64,000 nucleotides of DNA, from positions 1-64,000 of the forward strand of contig VFJQ01000093.1 of assembly GCA_009885995.1 (NCBI GenBank), read 5' to 3'. Position numbers and translations under genes: made by a program. Source of the DNA: Verrucomicrobiota bacterium (GTDB lineage: Bacteria > Verrucomicrobiota > Verrucomicrobiia > Chthoniobacterales > Chthoniobacteraceae). The notes below the pieces were generated by a model. That model was not told where the DNA came from, did not search any database, and was given only the letters and a program-made list of their open reading frames with translations. Of this stretch, positions 53,335 to 62,604 are shown piece after piece (position 1 is the stretch's first letter; the number at the start of each line of letters is the position of its first letter).

Positions 53335-55983
53335 TTACACGGCGACTTCGTGAATACGCACGTCGCCGGTGGCACCGACGGGCTGGTCGTCATTGCTGGA
53401 ACCGGGCGTGAGCGCGGTCGCGACACCACCCGATTTGAAAGCGCCGATGCGCTGCGCCGTGAAGCCGAAATGGTCGGTGCCGCCCACGGTGCCCGCGACG
53501 GTGCCGTTGATGATGATCGACGCGATCTTCGAGATGAATCCGGCGCGGTCGGTGCCGAGCGTGATCTTCGAGTCGTCGGCGTTGCCGAAGCCGTCGCCGC
53601 TCACGTCCTGCACACCGGCGACGATGTCGCTCGCGGTCCAGTTGCCCGTCACGTTCACGGCGCCGATCGACGCGTCGGCGTTCACCGGTGTGCCGGTGAG
53701 GTCGGTGCCGGCGAGGATCTGCGAGCCGCTCACGGCGCCCTTGATCGTGAGTTTGCCGATCGCGACGTCGCCGAGCAGTCGATCGGGCGCGGCCTTGCCG
53801 ACGGCGCTGATCGTCGAGTCGGTGACGTTCCCGTTCACGGTCGCCGAGGCGAGGTCGCGACCGACGCGCACCACGGCATCGGTGAGGCTGCCGGCGGAGA
53901 AAGCGGTGAGCTTGCCGCGCACGGCGACCATCGAATCGACCGCGCCGGCGATCGTGATCTTGCCCGCGTTCCCGGCGCCGAGGAAGCCCGCGCCGGCGAC
54001 GATCGCGCCCGATCCAACGCCGCTGCCTTCGCTGAGCGAAGCGGCGCTGAGCGCGGTGAGATTGCCGCTCGCTTCGACCCGGCCGGAGTTCGCGCCGGTG
54101 CCGCCGGCGATGCTGCCGCCGACCGTCACCTTGCCGAGGCCAGCAGCGGTGCCGAGGAAGTCTTCATCGATGATTTCCTGCGCCCGCACTCCGCCGCTGA
54201 AGTCGCCGCCGCCGCCGGTGAGATTGCCGGTGATGGTGACGGTGCTGATCGTGCCGTTCGCCTCGATCGCGCCGGAGTGGTCGCCGTCGTCGCCCACGGC
54301 GGAGCCGAAGACGTGCGCGAGCTTGATCGTGGAGGTGGAGATGATCGAGCCGCTGAAGTCGCCGTCGCCGCCGGTGATGCTCGCGGTTTGCAACGCCGAG
54401 CCAACACGCACCGTGCCGATCTTGTTCGCGATGATCGCGCCGGAGCTGATGCCGCCGCCGCCGAGCAATCCGTTCGCGATCGTCGCGGTGCCGAGGGTGC
54501 CCTTGAGCAACGGGTCCGCGCCCGCGAGGATCGAGCCGCTGTTTGCGCCGATGCCGCCGACGAGCTTGCCGACGGAGACGGATGAGATCTTGCCCGCGCT
54601 GATGATCGTGCCGGAGCGATCCGCCGTGCCGCCCGTCACGTCGCCCGCGACTTTCACGACGGCGAGCGAGGTGAGCCCGTGGATCGAGCCGCTCGCGAAG
54701 CCCGCGCCGCCGATGAGATCGCCGCCGACCGAGATCGTCGTCAGCCCGCCGGTGGCGGGGAGCACGCTGCCGAAGACGATGCCGCCGGAGCCGGTGCCGC
54801 CGCCGCCGATCACGTCGCCGCCGACCGTGACGCTCGCGATGGTGTCGGTGATTTTCACCGTGCCGCTGACCGCGCCCATGCCGCCCGCGATGTCGCCGGT
54901 GATCGTGGCCTTCGAGAGCTTCGCGGCCTGGATGCTCCCGGAGCCGATGCCGCCGCCGCCCGTCACGTCGTCGCCGATGTTCACGAGCCGCAGGCTGGTG
55001 CCCGCGACGATCGCGCCGCTGGTCTGACCGGCGCCGCCGATGAGTGAGTCGGCGATGGTGATCGAGCCGATGCTCGTGCTCGCGATCACGCTGCCGCTGT
55101 TCTTTCCGCCCGCGCCGACGAGGCCCGCGGTGTCGCCGACGCCGAGAATTTGCACGCTGCCGATGCTGCGCACGCTGGAGATTGAGCCGGAATTTTCAGC
55201 CGTGCCGCCACGCAGCGAGCCGAGCACTTTCACCGTGCCGATCTTCGCGGGTGCGGTGGTCTTGAAATCGCCGTCGACCAAGGAACTCCCATCGACGGCG
55301 TGGATGTAGCCGAAGAGGTCGGTCTTCACTTCGAGGCTCGTGAGCTCGCCGGTGATCCTGCTTTCGAGCCGGTCAGCCGCGGTGCCCGTCACGAGCTGCG
55401 TCGCGTCGCCGAATTTGTAGAGCGAGTCCACGACGAGCGCCTTGAGGCCGATCTTCACGCCGCCGCGACCGCAGTCGATCTGCCCGAGGTCGCCGTCGAT
55501 CTCGACGCGTCCGAGCGCGAGGTTCGTCGCCTTGATCGCGCCGATCTTCGTGAGGTCGTCGCCCACATCGCCCGCGCCCTTGACGGCGGTGACGGTGAGC
55601 GACACGCCCTCGGCTTTGCTGATGAACGTGTCGATGTTCACCGGCACGCGGTTTAAGTCGATGAGCTGGAGCTGCTGCGGGACTTGGGCGGTGAAGTCGG
55701 AGGCCAGCGTGCCGTTGGTAAACTTGAAGATGTCGCTGACGTTGGTCGCGGTGAGGAAGTCCTTGGAAAAGTGAACGGTGACGACGTCGCCATCGAGGTC
55801 GTTGAAGGAGATGGTTTGGCCGTCGATGAACGTCGCCGGGGCGATGCGGCCTTCGAGCGGTTCGATGCTGCGGCCCTTCGGTTCCTTCGGTGGTCGCTGC
55901 GGCGGGGTCGGCTCCGGCTTCACCGTGCGGCGGCGGCGGAAGAGCGAGGCGATGCGGCTGAGGAGCGATTGACGCGGCTTCAC
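53335..55983 (-). CDS. Repetitive beta-helix-like surface protein with LE-x-R-APA tag
   Basis: GTG at 55983 overlaps the upstream stop (GTGA). The 882-aa product starts with a basic, proline-rich segment and the tag RSIEPLEGRIAPA (about 38-50). From about residue 235 to 640 it has some ten repeats of roughly 40 aa of the form G-x-[IV]-x-S-x-S-I-x-x-[IV]-x-[IV]-x-G-x-[LV]-x-G-G-x-G-x-x-S-G-[AS]-I. These suit a right-handed beta-helix adhesin or polymer-binding protein. Function is unknown. Confidence 0.78.
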   Translation of the reverse strand: MKPRQSLLSRIASLFRRRRTVKPEPTPPQRPPKEPKGRSIEPLEGRIAPATFIDGQTISFNDLDGDVVTVHFSKDFLTATNVSDIFKFTNGTLASDFTAQVPQQLQLIDLNRVPVNIDTFISKAEGVSLTVTAVKGAGDVGDDLTKIGAIKATNLALGRVEIDGDLGQIDCGRGGVKIGLKALVVDSLYKFGDATQLVTGTAADRLESRITGELTSLEVKTDLFGYIHAVDGSSLVDGDFKTTAPAKIGTVKVLGSLRGGTAENSGSISSVRSIGSVQILGVGDTAGLVGAGGKNSGSVIASTSIGSITIADSLIGGAGQTSGAIVAGTSLRLVNIGDDVTGGGGIGSGSIQAAKLSKATITGDIAGGMGAVSGTVKITDTIASVTVGGDVIGGGGTGSGGIVFGSVLPATGGLTTISVGGDLIGGAGFASGSIHGLTSLAVVKVAGDVTGGTADRSGTIISAGKISSVSVGKLVGGIGANSGSILAGADPLLKGTLGTATIANGLLGGGGISSGAIIANKIGTVRVGSALQTASITGGDGDFSGSIISTSTIKLAHVFGSAVGDDGDHSGAIEANGTISTVTITGNLTGGGGDFSGGVRAQEIIDEDFLGTAAGLGKVTVGGSIAGGTGANSGRVEASGNLTALSAASLSEGSGVGSGAIVAGAGFLGAGNAGKITIAGAVDSMVAVRGKLTAFSAGSLTDAVVRVGRDLASATVNGNVTDSTISAVGKAAPDRLLGDVAIGKLTIKGAVSGSQILAGTDLTGTPVNADASIGAVNVTGNWTASDIVAGVQDVSGDGFGNADDSKITLGTDRAGFISKIASIIINGTVAGTVGGTDHFGFTAQRIGAFKSGGVATALTPGSSNDDQPVGATGDVRIHEVAV

Positions 55984-58754
55984 GGGGCGGCCTGGTGTTT
56001 TGCGGTTACGAAGACATCGGCCGGATCGAGTCCGTGGAAACGGATGTCCGTGGTGCCGGTCGATGCGGTGGCCGGTTGGAGCTGGATGAGGAGGGCGTGG
56101 TCGCCGGTCTCACCGTCGTCCTTGGCGGTGACGGTGACGGTCTGATCGGCGTTCCAGTTCGCGCTCGTGAAGGTGAGCGAGGTCTTGTCCACGAGCACCC
56201 GCTTCTGCGCGTCGGTGCTGAGCACGAGCGCGATGACGACATCGGTGCGCGGCTGCTTCGAGAGCTTCACCTTGAACTGCGCCGACGCGCCCGCGCCCGC
56301 CGCTTCCTGCACCTCGAGCGAAGTCGGCGAGACGACGAACGGGTCATACGGGCCGAAGACGACGGTGCGCTCGATCGGCAGATTGTCGGCGAGCGGGTCG
56401 AGGTAGATGAACTGCGCGAGCAGGTTCAGCCCGCCTCCGGTTTCGCCGGAGGGGAAGCGCAGACGAGCATCGCCGCCGCTGCCCTGGTCGAGCGTGAAGT
56501 TGAGCCCGCGACCCGCGGGGAACGCCGGCAGCGAGACCGCGGCGAGCTTGCTGGCACCGACGAGGATTGGCTGGTCTTTCGGATTCGGCATGGTCTGGCC
56601 GGGGTGGAGCGGATCGGGCACGGTCCCGTCCGCGGTGTTCAGCTCCGTGTCTTCGGAGAGGTAAAAGCGCACCGAGCCGGGCTTGCTCGCTTTGTTGCCG
56701 GCATTGAGCGCGACGAACTGGCCGATGCCGAACGTCTGGCTGCCGCTCGTGGTGCGCAGCGGACGGGTGCCGGTTTGCCCGAACTGACCGATGAGGTTCG
56801 GATTCGTGAAGGGCGGCAGATGCACCGGGGCCTTGAAGCTGCGTGCTTCTGCGAGGCTCCAAGCGGTGCCGTCCGTCGCGGGGTCGGCGCCGAATTTATG
56901 GATGCGCACGACGACCGAGTAGTCCTCCGGGTCGGGGAAGACGTGCGTGCCGAGCACCTGAAAATCGCCGGTCGGCCCGCGCCGCACGGAGCCATCGCTG
57001 TGCGTGCCGTCGCCCCACGCGATCTTCACTGTGTAGGCCAGCGGCGAAAGCGGGGCGTCATCCTTGAAGGTGGCGATGATGCCGTTGGTGAGTTTCGCGC
57101 CTTTCGTGCGGAAGGTGCGCCCGAACGGACGCAGCGGGCCGTTCGTGATGACGGCGAGGCCGCGCAGCGTGGCGCGATTCCCCTGCGTGGACGCGAGTTC
57201 GACCACGAGCGGATACGTGCCCGCATTTGCGTAGGTGTGGGTGCCGGTGACGGCGAAGGCCGTGGGTAGCGGGCTCGCGGGATTGCGCACGATGACGCCG
57301 GCGGTCGGTGCGGCGCCGTCGCCCCAGTTGATCGTGGCGGTGAATTGCGAGCCCTGCGCGAGCGCGTCGGTATCGATGAAAGTCGCCACGACTTGCCCCG
57401 TCAGCATCGCGCCCGGTGCTGCGCTGAAGCTCGCGATCCGGGCGTCGATCGCTTTGTCGCCGACGGCGATTTTCACCGGTGTGCGGTCATCCACCGGGCG
57501 CGCAGCACCGTCGAATCTCTCGCCGCGATACGTCATGTCGTATTGCTGCACGCCGAGCCCGAGGTCGAGCTGGCCGGAGTAGCCGGCATTGCCCTGGATG
57601 CGCACCGGATTGCCGAAGCTCCGCACGCTGCCATTCGCCTGGAATGTCGGCGGCAGCTTCAGCATTTCATTCACCGGGAAAAGGTAGTCGTGCTCGAGGT
57701 CCACGACCTTGAACGGGATCGAGAGCGATTTGTCCTTCGCGACCGATTGGTTCGCGACCGGCATCACAAAGGGCGGATCGTTCGTCTCGTCCTTGAACGC
57801 CGTGACGGTGAACGTTTTCGTGTCCGTGCCGCCATTCCCGTCGGTGGCGGTCACGGTGATCATCGCAGTGCCCGGCGCGGTGGCGCTGATGAGCAGGAGC
57901 GCGTCGGCGAAGTCCGGCTCGACCGTCGCCGAGACGAAGCGCAGCGGCACTTTCGGCGAGTCCTTGGCGGGCAGATCCGCCGGCGGTGTCGGTGCCGGGT
58001 TGCGCGGCACCGCGGTCATCTTTGCGAGGGTATCCCAGCCCCTCAGGAGCTGGCCCCAGATCGTGTGGTTGAAGTCGAGGAAACGTGGCTGGCCGGCGGT
58101 GATGAAAAACTGCGAGCCGTTGGTCGCGCGGTAGGTTTCGAGGGGTTGGCCGTTGAAAGGGTTGATCAGCTTCGCGAAGCCGGAGTTGGCCATCGCGAGC
58201 TGCCCGCGTCCGGCGAAGATCAGCGGAGTGCGGAACTCATTCTCGAACGTGAATCCCGGCCCACCCTTGCCGGCATTTTCCGGGTCCGTCTCGGCGGTGG
58301 GATCGCCGGTTTGCACGATGAAAGAGCCGTCCGCATCCTCGAAGGGATTCAGGTCGGCGATGCGGTGGGAGATCTGGTTGTTGAAATACCCGGCCTGCGC
58401 AAACCCGCCCATGAACGCCGCCGTGATCGGCGTGAGGTCGCTCAGTAGCGCAAACTCCAGCACGCCGGTGAACGCCGGGTCCGCCGCCGTCCCGTCGCCG
58501 GCGTGATCGACCTGCATCTTGAGCTTCGGATGCCCGGTGCGGACCCGCACCTTCACGGAAGGCTGGTCGCTCGTCACAGTGAAGGTCAGCCGGTCGCCGT
58601 CAGCGTCGCTGGCGGTGATGGGCAGGAGCAGCACCTTCCCGATCGGGACGTTCGGCGCGACTTTCGCCGGGTCCGGCGGATCGAGCACCGGCACGGCCGC
58701 CCACCCCGAGGCAGTGGCGAGCAGGAGAGAGAGAAAAAAGCGGGCGATCTTCAT
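55980..58754 (-). CDS. Secreted cyclophilin with PKD/cadherin-like and Calx-beta-like domains
   Basis: The 924-aa product has a signal peptide (MKIARFFLSLLLATASGWAA); the start at 58754 was preferred to one 54 bp upstream. The cyclophilin domain spans about 90-260 (GRGQLAMANSG, GSQFFITAGQPRFLDFNHTI, WGQLLRGWDTLAKM). Immunoglobulin-like domains follow (INWGDGAAPTAGVIVRNP, IAWGDGTHSDGSV resemble PKD), and a C-terminal VVSPTSLEVQEAAGAGASAQ region resembles Calx-beta. It heads the three-gene surface-protein operon. Confidence 0.8.
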   Translation of the reverse strand: MKIARFFLSLLLATASGWAAVPVLDPPDPAKVAPNVPIGKVLLLPITASDADGDRLTFTVTSDQPSVKVRVRTGHPKLKMQVDHAGDGTAADPAFTGVLEFALLSDLTPITAAFMGGFAQAGYFNNQISHRIADLNPFEDADGSFIVQTGDPTAETDPENAGKGGPGFTFENEFRTPLIFAGRGQLAMANSGFAKLINPFNGQPLETYRATNGSQFFITAGQPRFLDFNHTIWGQLLRGWDTLAKMTAVPRNPAPTPPADLPAKDSPKVPLRFVSATVEPDFADALLLISATAPGTAMITVTATDGNGGTDTKTFTVTAFKDETNDPPFVMPVANQSVAKDKSLSIPFKVVDLEHDYLFPVNEMLKLPPTFQANGSVRSFGNPVRIQGNAGYSGQLDLGLGVQQYDMTYRGERFDGAARPVDDRTPVKIAVGDKAIDARIASFSAAPGAMLTGQVVATFIDTDALAQGSQFTATINWGDGAAPTAGVIVRNPASPLPTAFAVTGTHTYANAGTYPLVVELASTQGNRATLRGLAVITNGPLRPFGRTFRTKGAKLTNGIIATFKDDAPLSPLAYTVKIAWGDGTHSDGSVRRGPTGDFQVLGTHVFPDPEDYSVVVRIHKFGADPATDGTAWSLAEARSFKAPVHLPPFTNPNLIGQFGQTGTRPLRTTSGSQTFGIGQFVALNAGNKASKPGSVRFYLSEDTELNTADGTVPDPLHPGQTMPNPKDQPILVGASKLAAVSLPAFPAGRGLNFTLDQGSGGDARLRFPSGETGGGLNLLAQFIYLDPLADNLPIERTVVFGPYDPFVVSPTSLEVQEAAGAGASAQFKVKLSKQPRTDVVIALVLSTDAQKRVLVDKTSLTFTSANWNADQTVTVTAKDDGETGDHALLIQLQPATASTGTTDIRFHGLDPADVFVTAKHQAAP

Positions 58755-58894
58755 CGAGGAGGCAGGAGGCTGAGGCGGGAAGTATGGGGACTTGGACCCG
58801 CTTCGCAAGCGGACGTTGAAACTTTTATCAAATCAGGCGTGTCTGGAGCCTCGCCTAGAGTAAATCCGCCATAAAGCCCCCCTGCCGGCGCGCG

Positions 58895-59332
58895 CTAGTC
58901 GCGGTGATACGGCAGCCCCGCCTTGATCGTGTAGGCGCGGTAGAGCTGCTCGAGCGCGACGACCAACGCCAGCTCATGCTGGAGGGTGTGTTTGCCGAGG
59001 CTCCAGCACCAGCCCGCCGCTTGTCGGAGCTCCTCGCTGTGCCCATCCGCGCCGCCGATGATCAGCGCGAGGTCGCGCTTCGAGTGCTGCTCCCATTCGC
59101 CGATCTTCTTCGCGAGTCCGAGGCTGGTCGGATGCTCGCCGCGCTCATCGAGAACGATGCGAAACATCGCCTTGCTCCGCTCCAGCAGCGCTGCGCTTTC
59201 GTTCCCCGCCGACGCCTTGAGAAAGCTGATTTCCGCGGGCACGAACGGCTTCAGCCGCCCGACATATTCCTGCACGCCGAGCCGCGCGTATTCGAGCTTC
59301 GGCTTTCCGATCGCGAGGATGTGCCAGCGCAT
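58895..59332 (-). CDS. rlmH: 23S rRNA pseudouridine-1915 N3-methyltransferase RlmH
   Basis: The 145-aa SPOUT methyltransferase methylates pseudouridine 1915 in helix 69 of 23S rRNA. Family features: LIIGGADGHSEELR (SAM-binding knot) and the C-terminal ALEQLYRAYTIKAGLPYHRD, where PYHR is diagnostic. Length is near the usual 155. It follows rnr after 6 bp. Confidence 0.93.
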   Translation of the reverse strand: MRWHILAIGKPKLEYARLGVQEYVGRLKPFVPAEISFLKASAGNESAALLERSKAMFRIVLDERGEHPTSLGLAKKIGEWEQHSKRDLALIIGGADGHSEELRQAAGWCWSLGKHTLQHELALVVALEQLYRAYTIKAGLPYHRD

Positions 59333-59338
59333 ACCGCC

Positions 59339-61621
59339 CTACGCCACCGGCGCGAAATCGATCTGGCCTTTGTAGCGATCGACGCGCGCGACGATCACCG
59401 TCAGTTCGTCACCGAGCGTGTAGCGCTTTCGTCCGCGGCGGCTGACGAAGGACTGCCGCGCCTGGTCGAACTGGAAAAATTCGTCGCCGAGCGAACTGAC
59501 GCGGATCACACCGCTCTGCCCCGCGTCCGGCAGCTCGACGATGACGCCGAAGACGCGCACTTCCGTGATCACCGCGCGGAACTCCATCGGCTTGCGGCTC
59601 GTGACCTGCCGCTCGAAGAACTCCATCTTCTTGAGCCGCACGCTCTCGGATTCCGCCTCGGAGCTGGTGCGCTCGGTTTTCGAAATGTGCTCGGCGATCT
59701 GGCCAAGCGAGCGCAGGTGCTGCGGCTTCGCATCGGGCCCGCGCAGCGCGAAGGCGAGCGAGCGATGCACGATGAGATCCGCATAACGCCGGATCGGGCT
59801 CGTGAAGTGCGTGTAGTTTCCCTTCGCCAGCCCGTAGTGGCCGAGCGGCTGCGTGTCGTAGCGGGCGCGCATGAGGCGGCGTAGCAGCGCGAGCTTCACG
59901 CTGAATTCCTCCGGCTGTCCGCGCACCGCCCGCAGCGCCTTCTGCAGTTCGCTGCGCAGTTCGGGGTTGCCGATGCGCACGCCGTGCGTCGCCGCGATCT
60001 CGCGAAACTCCCGCAACCGGTCCGGCGCGGGCTTCTCGTGGACGCGATAGACCGTCGGGATCGTGCGATGCGTGAGCACCTGCGCGACGGCTTCGTTCGC
60101 GGCGAGCATGAACTCCTCGATGAGCTGGTGTGAAATGTCGTTCTCGATCCGCTCGATGCGCTCGGCGTTGCCCTCGTCGTCGAGCCGCACTTTCACCTCG
60201 GGGAAATCGAGCTCGAGCGAGCCGGCAGCGAAGCGGTTTTTGCGCAGTAGCGAGGCGAGTTCCCACGCGGTGTGGAGGCGCTTGTCGAGCGGCGACTTCG
60301 GCGTGCGCTGGAGCGCGGCGAAGGCTTCCTTGTAAGTGAATCGGTGCGCGCTGCGAATGACCGCGCGGGCGAAGCGCGAACGCGTCGGCTTGCCTGCGGA
60401 GTCGAACTCGATGAACGCCGCAAACGTGAGCCGGTCGACCTGCGGCTTGAGCGAGCAGATGCCGTTGCTCAGCCGCTCGGGCAGCATCGGGATCACGCGA
60501 TCGACGAGGTAGGTCGAGTTCCCGCGCACCGCCGCCTCCCGGTCGAGTTCATTGCCCGGCGCCACGTAGTGCGACACGTCGGCGATGTGAACCTGCAACT
60601 GCCAGCCATGCGCCGTGCGCTCGACGTGGATCGCGTCGTCGAAGTCCTTCGCGTCGTCGGGATCGATCGTCACGATCTCGAACTCGCGGCAGTCTTCCCG
60701 CCGCGCGATTTCCTCCTCGTCGATCTTGTCATCGATGCGATCGGCTTCCGCGAGCACGGCGTCGGGGAAGCGTTCGGGAAGGTCGTGCTTGCGGAGGATC
60801 GCGAGCATATCGACCCCTGGCGCGCCAGCCGGTCCGAGCACCTCGACGATCGTGCCCTCGGGATTGGCGTGGCGCGACTTCCACTCGTCGAGCCGCACGA
60901 CGACTTTGTAGCCGAGCCGCGCGGCGGGTGTCGCTTCGACGTAGATGTCGTGCGGCATCCGCGCGTCGTCGGGCACGACGTAGAAAAATTTCTCAGAGCG
61001 CTGGAGCGTGCCGACGATGCGCTGCGTGCCGCGATCGACGATGCGGATGACGCTGCCTTCGCGGCGCTCGCGTGCGCGTTCGTCGAGCCGCACGACCACG
61101 CGGTCGCCATGCAGGGCGGTGTCGGAATTCTCCGCGGCAACGAACACGTCGCCATCCTCGCGCCGCTCGCTGATGACGTGCGCGCTGCCGTTGCGATGAA
61201 ACTCGATCCGGCCGGTGACGAGCTGCGCCGTCTGCGGCAGGACGTAGCGATCTTTGCGAATGCGGACGATGACGCCGTCACGCTCGAGCGCGTCGAGCGC
61301 ATCGCGGATCAGCCGCCGCTCGGAGCTGTGAATGCCGAGCGCTTTCGACAGGCCGACCTTGTCGAGTGGCTGGTAGTCGTCGTGCTGGAGCACGGCGACG
61401 ATGCGCTCGGGCAGGGGAGTGCTCTCGCCTTCACGCTCATCCCCGGCGGGGCGAAGCGGAGCCGTGGGCCCGCGCGGCGCTGCTGGCGGCTTTCGTTGCG
61501 GCCGCGCTCCAGACTTCCCGCGGGATCCTTCGACCGCTGCGGTGTCGCGCCTCCGCTCAGGTTGACCGGAAGCTGCGCGCTGGCCGCTCTTCGGGCGCTG
61601 GCCTCGTGGGGACTTCGGCAT
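59339..61621 (-). CDS. rnr: Ribonuclease R
   Basis: The 760-aa 3'-5' exoribonuclease has a winged-helix segment (about 75-130; QPLDKVGLSKALGIHSSERR), cold-shock domains (about 140-290), the RNB catalytic domain with TIDPDDAKDFDDAIHVE (about 320), and a C-terminal S1 domain (about 670-755). The first 65 residues are a Lys/Arg/Pro/Gly-rich extension; part of it (SGQPERRRDTAAVEGSRG) is encoded by DNA resembling the right half of the TCATCCTGAG repeat. It overlaps the cyclase stop by one base. Confidence 0.93.
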   Translation of the reverse strand: MPKSPRGQRPKSGQRAASGQPERRRDTAAVEGSRGKSGARPQRKPPAAPRGPTAPLRPAGDEREGESTPLPERIVAVLQHDDYQPLDKVGLSKALGIHSSERRLIRDALDALERDGVIVRIRKDRYVLPQTAQLVTGRIEFHRNGSAHVISERREDGDVFVAAENSDTALHGDRVVVRLDERARERREGSVIRIVDRGTQRIVGTLQRSEKFFYVVPDDARMPHDIYVEATPAARLGYKVVVRLDEWKSRHANPEGTIVEVLGPAGAPGVDMLAILRKHDLPERFPDAVLAEADRIDDKIDEEEIARREDCREFEIVTIDPDDAKDFDDAIHVERTAHGWQLQVHIADVSHYVAPGNELDREAAVRGNSTYLVDRVIPMLPERLSNGICSLKPQVDRLTFAAFIEFDSAGKPTRSRFARAVIRSAHRFTYKEAFAALQRTPKSPLDKRLHTAWELASLLRKNRFAAGSLELDFPEVKVRLDDEGNAERIERIENDISHQLIEEFMLAANEAVAQVLTHRTIPTVYRVHEKPAPDRLREFREIAATHGVRIGNPELRSELQKALRAVRGQPEEFSVKLALLRRLMRARYDTQPLGHYGLAKGNYTHFTSPIRRYADLIVHRSLAFALRGPDAKPQHLRSLGQIAEHISKTERTSSEAESESVRLKKMEFFERQVTSRKPMEFRAVITEVRVFGVIVELPDAGQSGVIRVSSLGDEFFQFDQARQSFVSRRGRKRYTLGDELTVIVARVDRYKGQIDFAPVA
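61522..61567. repeat. Half copy of the TCATCCTGAG repeat inside rnr
   Basis: The plus strand reads GGATCCTTCGACCGCTGCGG at 61524 and ends CGCTCAGGTTGACC, matching the right half of the repeats at 37891, 42051 and 43468 (inner arm GGTCCTTCGAC to outer arm CGCTCAGGATGACC) with a few changes. It is translated on the minus strand within the low-complexity N-terminus of RNase R. Confidence 0.65.
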
Positions 61622-62529
61622 CAGCCCGCGAGACTGAAGACGCGCACAGTCTGTTGCTTCCCTTTGAGCGACTGGTCACCGTGGTCTTCGAAATCACCAC
61701 TCAGGCTGAGGTGTTCGGAGAAGTCGCTGGAGAAAATGAGCGAGCGTCCGAGTTGCTTCGAGAGCGCCTCAAGGCGGAAGACGGTGTTCACCGCGTCGCC
61801 GATGATGGTCGCGTCGCGTTCCGCGGCGACGCCGACATTGCTGCACGTCACGTTGCCGAAATGGAGTGCGACGGCGATGCGGAAGGGTTCGCCGGTGGGC
61901 CATGTGCGCACGGCGGCTTTCGCGAGCATCTTGCGCCCGGCGTCGAAGGCCGCGCTGCAATCCACCGGTGCGTCCTGCGCGGTGCCCCAGTAGGCGAGCA
62001 TCGCGTCGCCGATGAACTTATCGATCGTGCCGTTGGTCTCGGTCACGAGATTGCCCGTCTCGCGGAACCACGCGCCGAGCACCTGCGCCACATCGTTTGG
62101 CGCGGTCTTCTCGCTCATTGCGCTGAAGCCGCGGATGTCGCACACGAGCAGGGCGACGGGGCGGGTGGTGATGGCGTGCCCGACGCCGGAGCCAGCCACA
62201 GTCATCTGCAAATGCTCGCCGGTGGTGTCGGGCGTCTCTTCGGTGAAGGTCATCACGTTATCCGCGATGCGGATGCGCGCGCCGTTGGTGAGCGTCATTG
62301 GCACGATGACACGCTGGTCGTTGACGAAGGTGCCGTTGCGGCTGCCGAGGTCGATGATCTGATACTGGTATCCGTTGTGGCAACGGAGGACGGCGTGCTG
62401 CCGCGAGACGAGCGGGCTGACGTTTAGGCAGACGGTATTCTCGCGGGTGCGACCAATGGTTGCCGTGTTGCCGATCGGCACATCAAACGGTTCTCCTTGG
62501 GCTGGTTGAACAAAAAGCTTGGCTCCCAT
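61621..62529 (-). CDS. FHA-domain class III nucleotidyl cyclase
   Basis: The 302-aa product has an N-terminal FHA phosphothreonine-binding domain (about 1-95; TIGRTRENTVCLNVSPLVSR, RQHAVLRC, LGSRNGTFVN) and a C-terminal class III cyclase domain (about 120-290). The catalytic metal ligands are Asp in LLVCDIRGFS and Asp in KFIGDAMLAYWG, and the transition-state Asn/Arg lie in IIGDAVNTVFRLEAL. It probably makes cAMP in response to a Ser/Thr kinase signal. It lies in a housekeeping operon between ribF (75 bp) and rnr. Confidence 0.9.
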   Translation of the reverse strand: MGAKLFVQPAQGEPFDVPIGNTATIGRTRENTVCLNVSPLVSRQHAVLRCHNGYQYQIIDLGSRNGTFVNDQRVIVPMTLTNGARIRIADNVMTFTEETPDTTGEHLQMTVAGSGVGHAITTRPVALLVCDIRGFSAMSEKTAPNDVAQVLGAWFRETGNLVTETNGTIDKFIGDAMLAYWGTAQDAPVDCSAAFDAGRKMLAKAAVRTWPTGEPFRIAVALHFGNVTCSNVGVAAERDATIIGDAVNTVFRLEALSKQLGRSLIFSSDFSEHLSLSGDFEDHGDQSLKGKQQTVRVFSLAG

Positions 62530-62604
62530 TCGGGTTTATTTGGCCAGCGGAAGCCGCCGGCGCGAGGGCAGAGCAAATGCAATCACAGGGCTCGGTGCAA
62601 GCAC

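Noticed and set aside
53369-55027. 552-aa plus-strand open frame opposite the repeat protein
   Set aside because: Its proline/serine periodicity simply mirrors the Gly/Ser repeats of the minus-strand gene; there is no upstream signal for translation.
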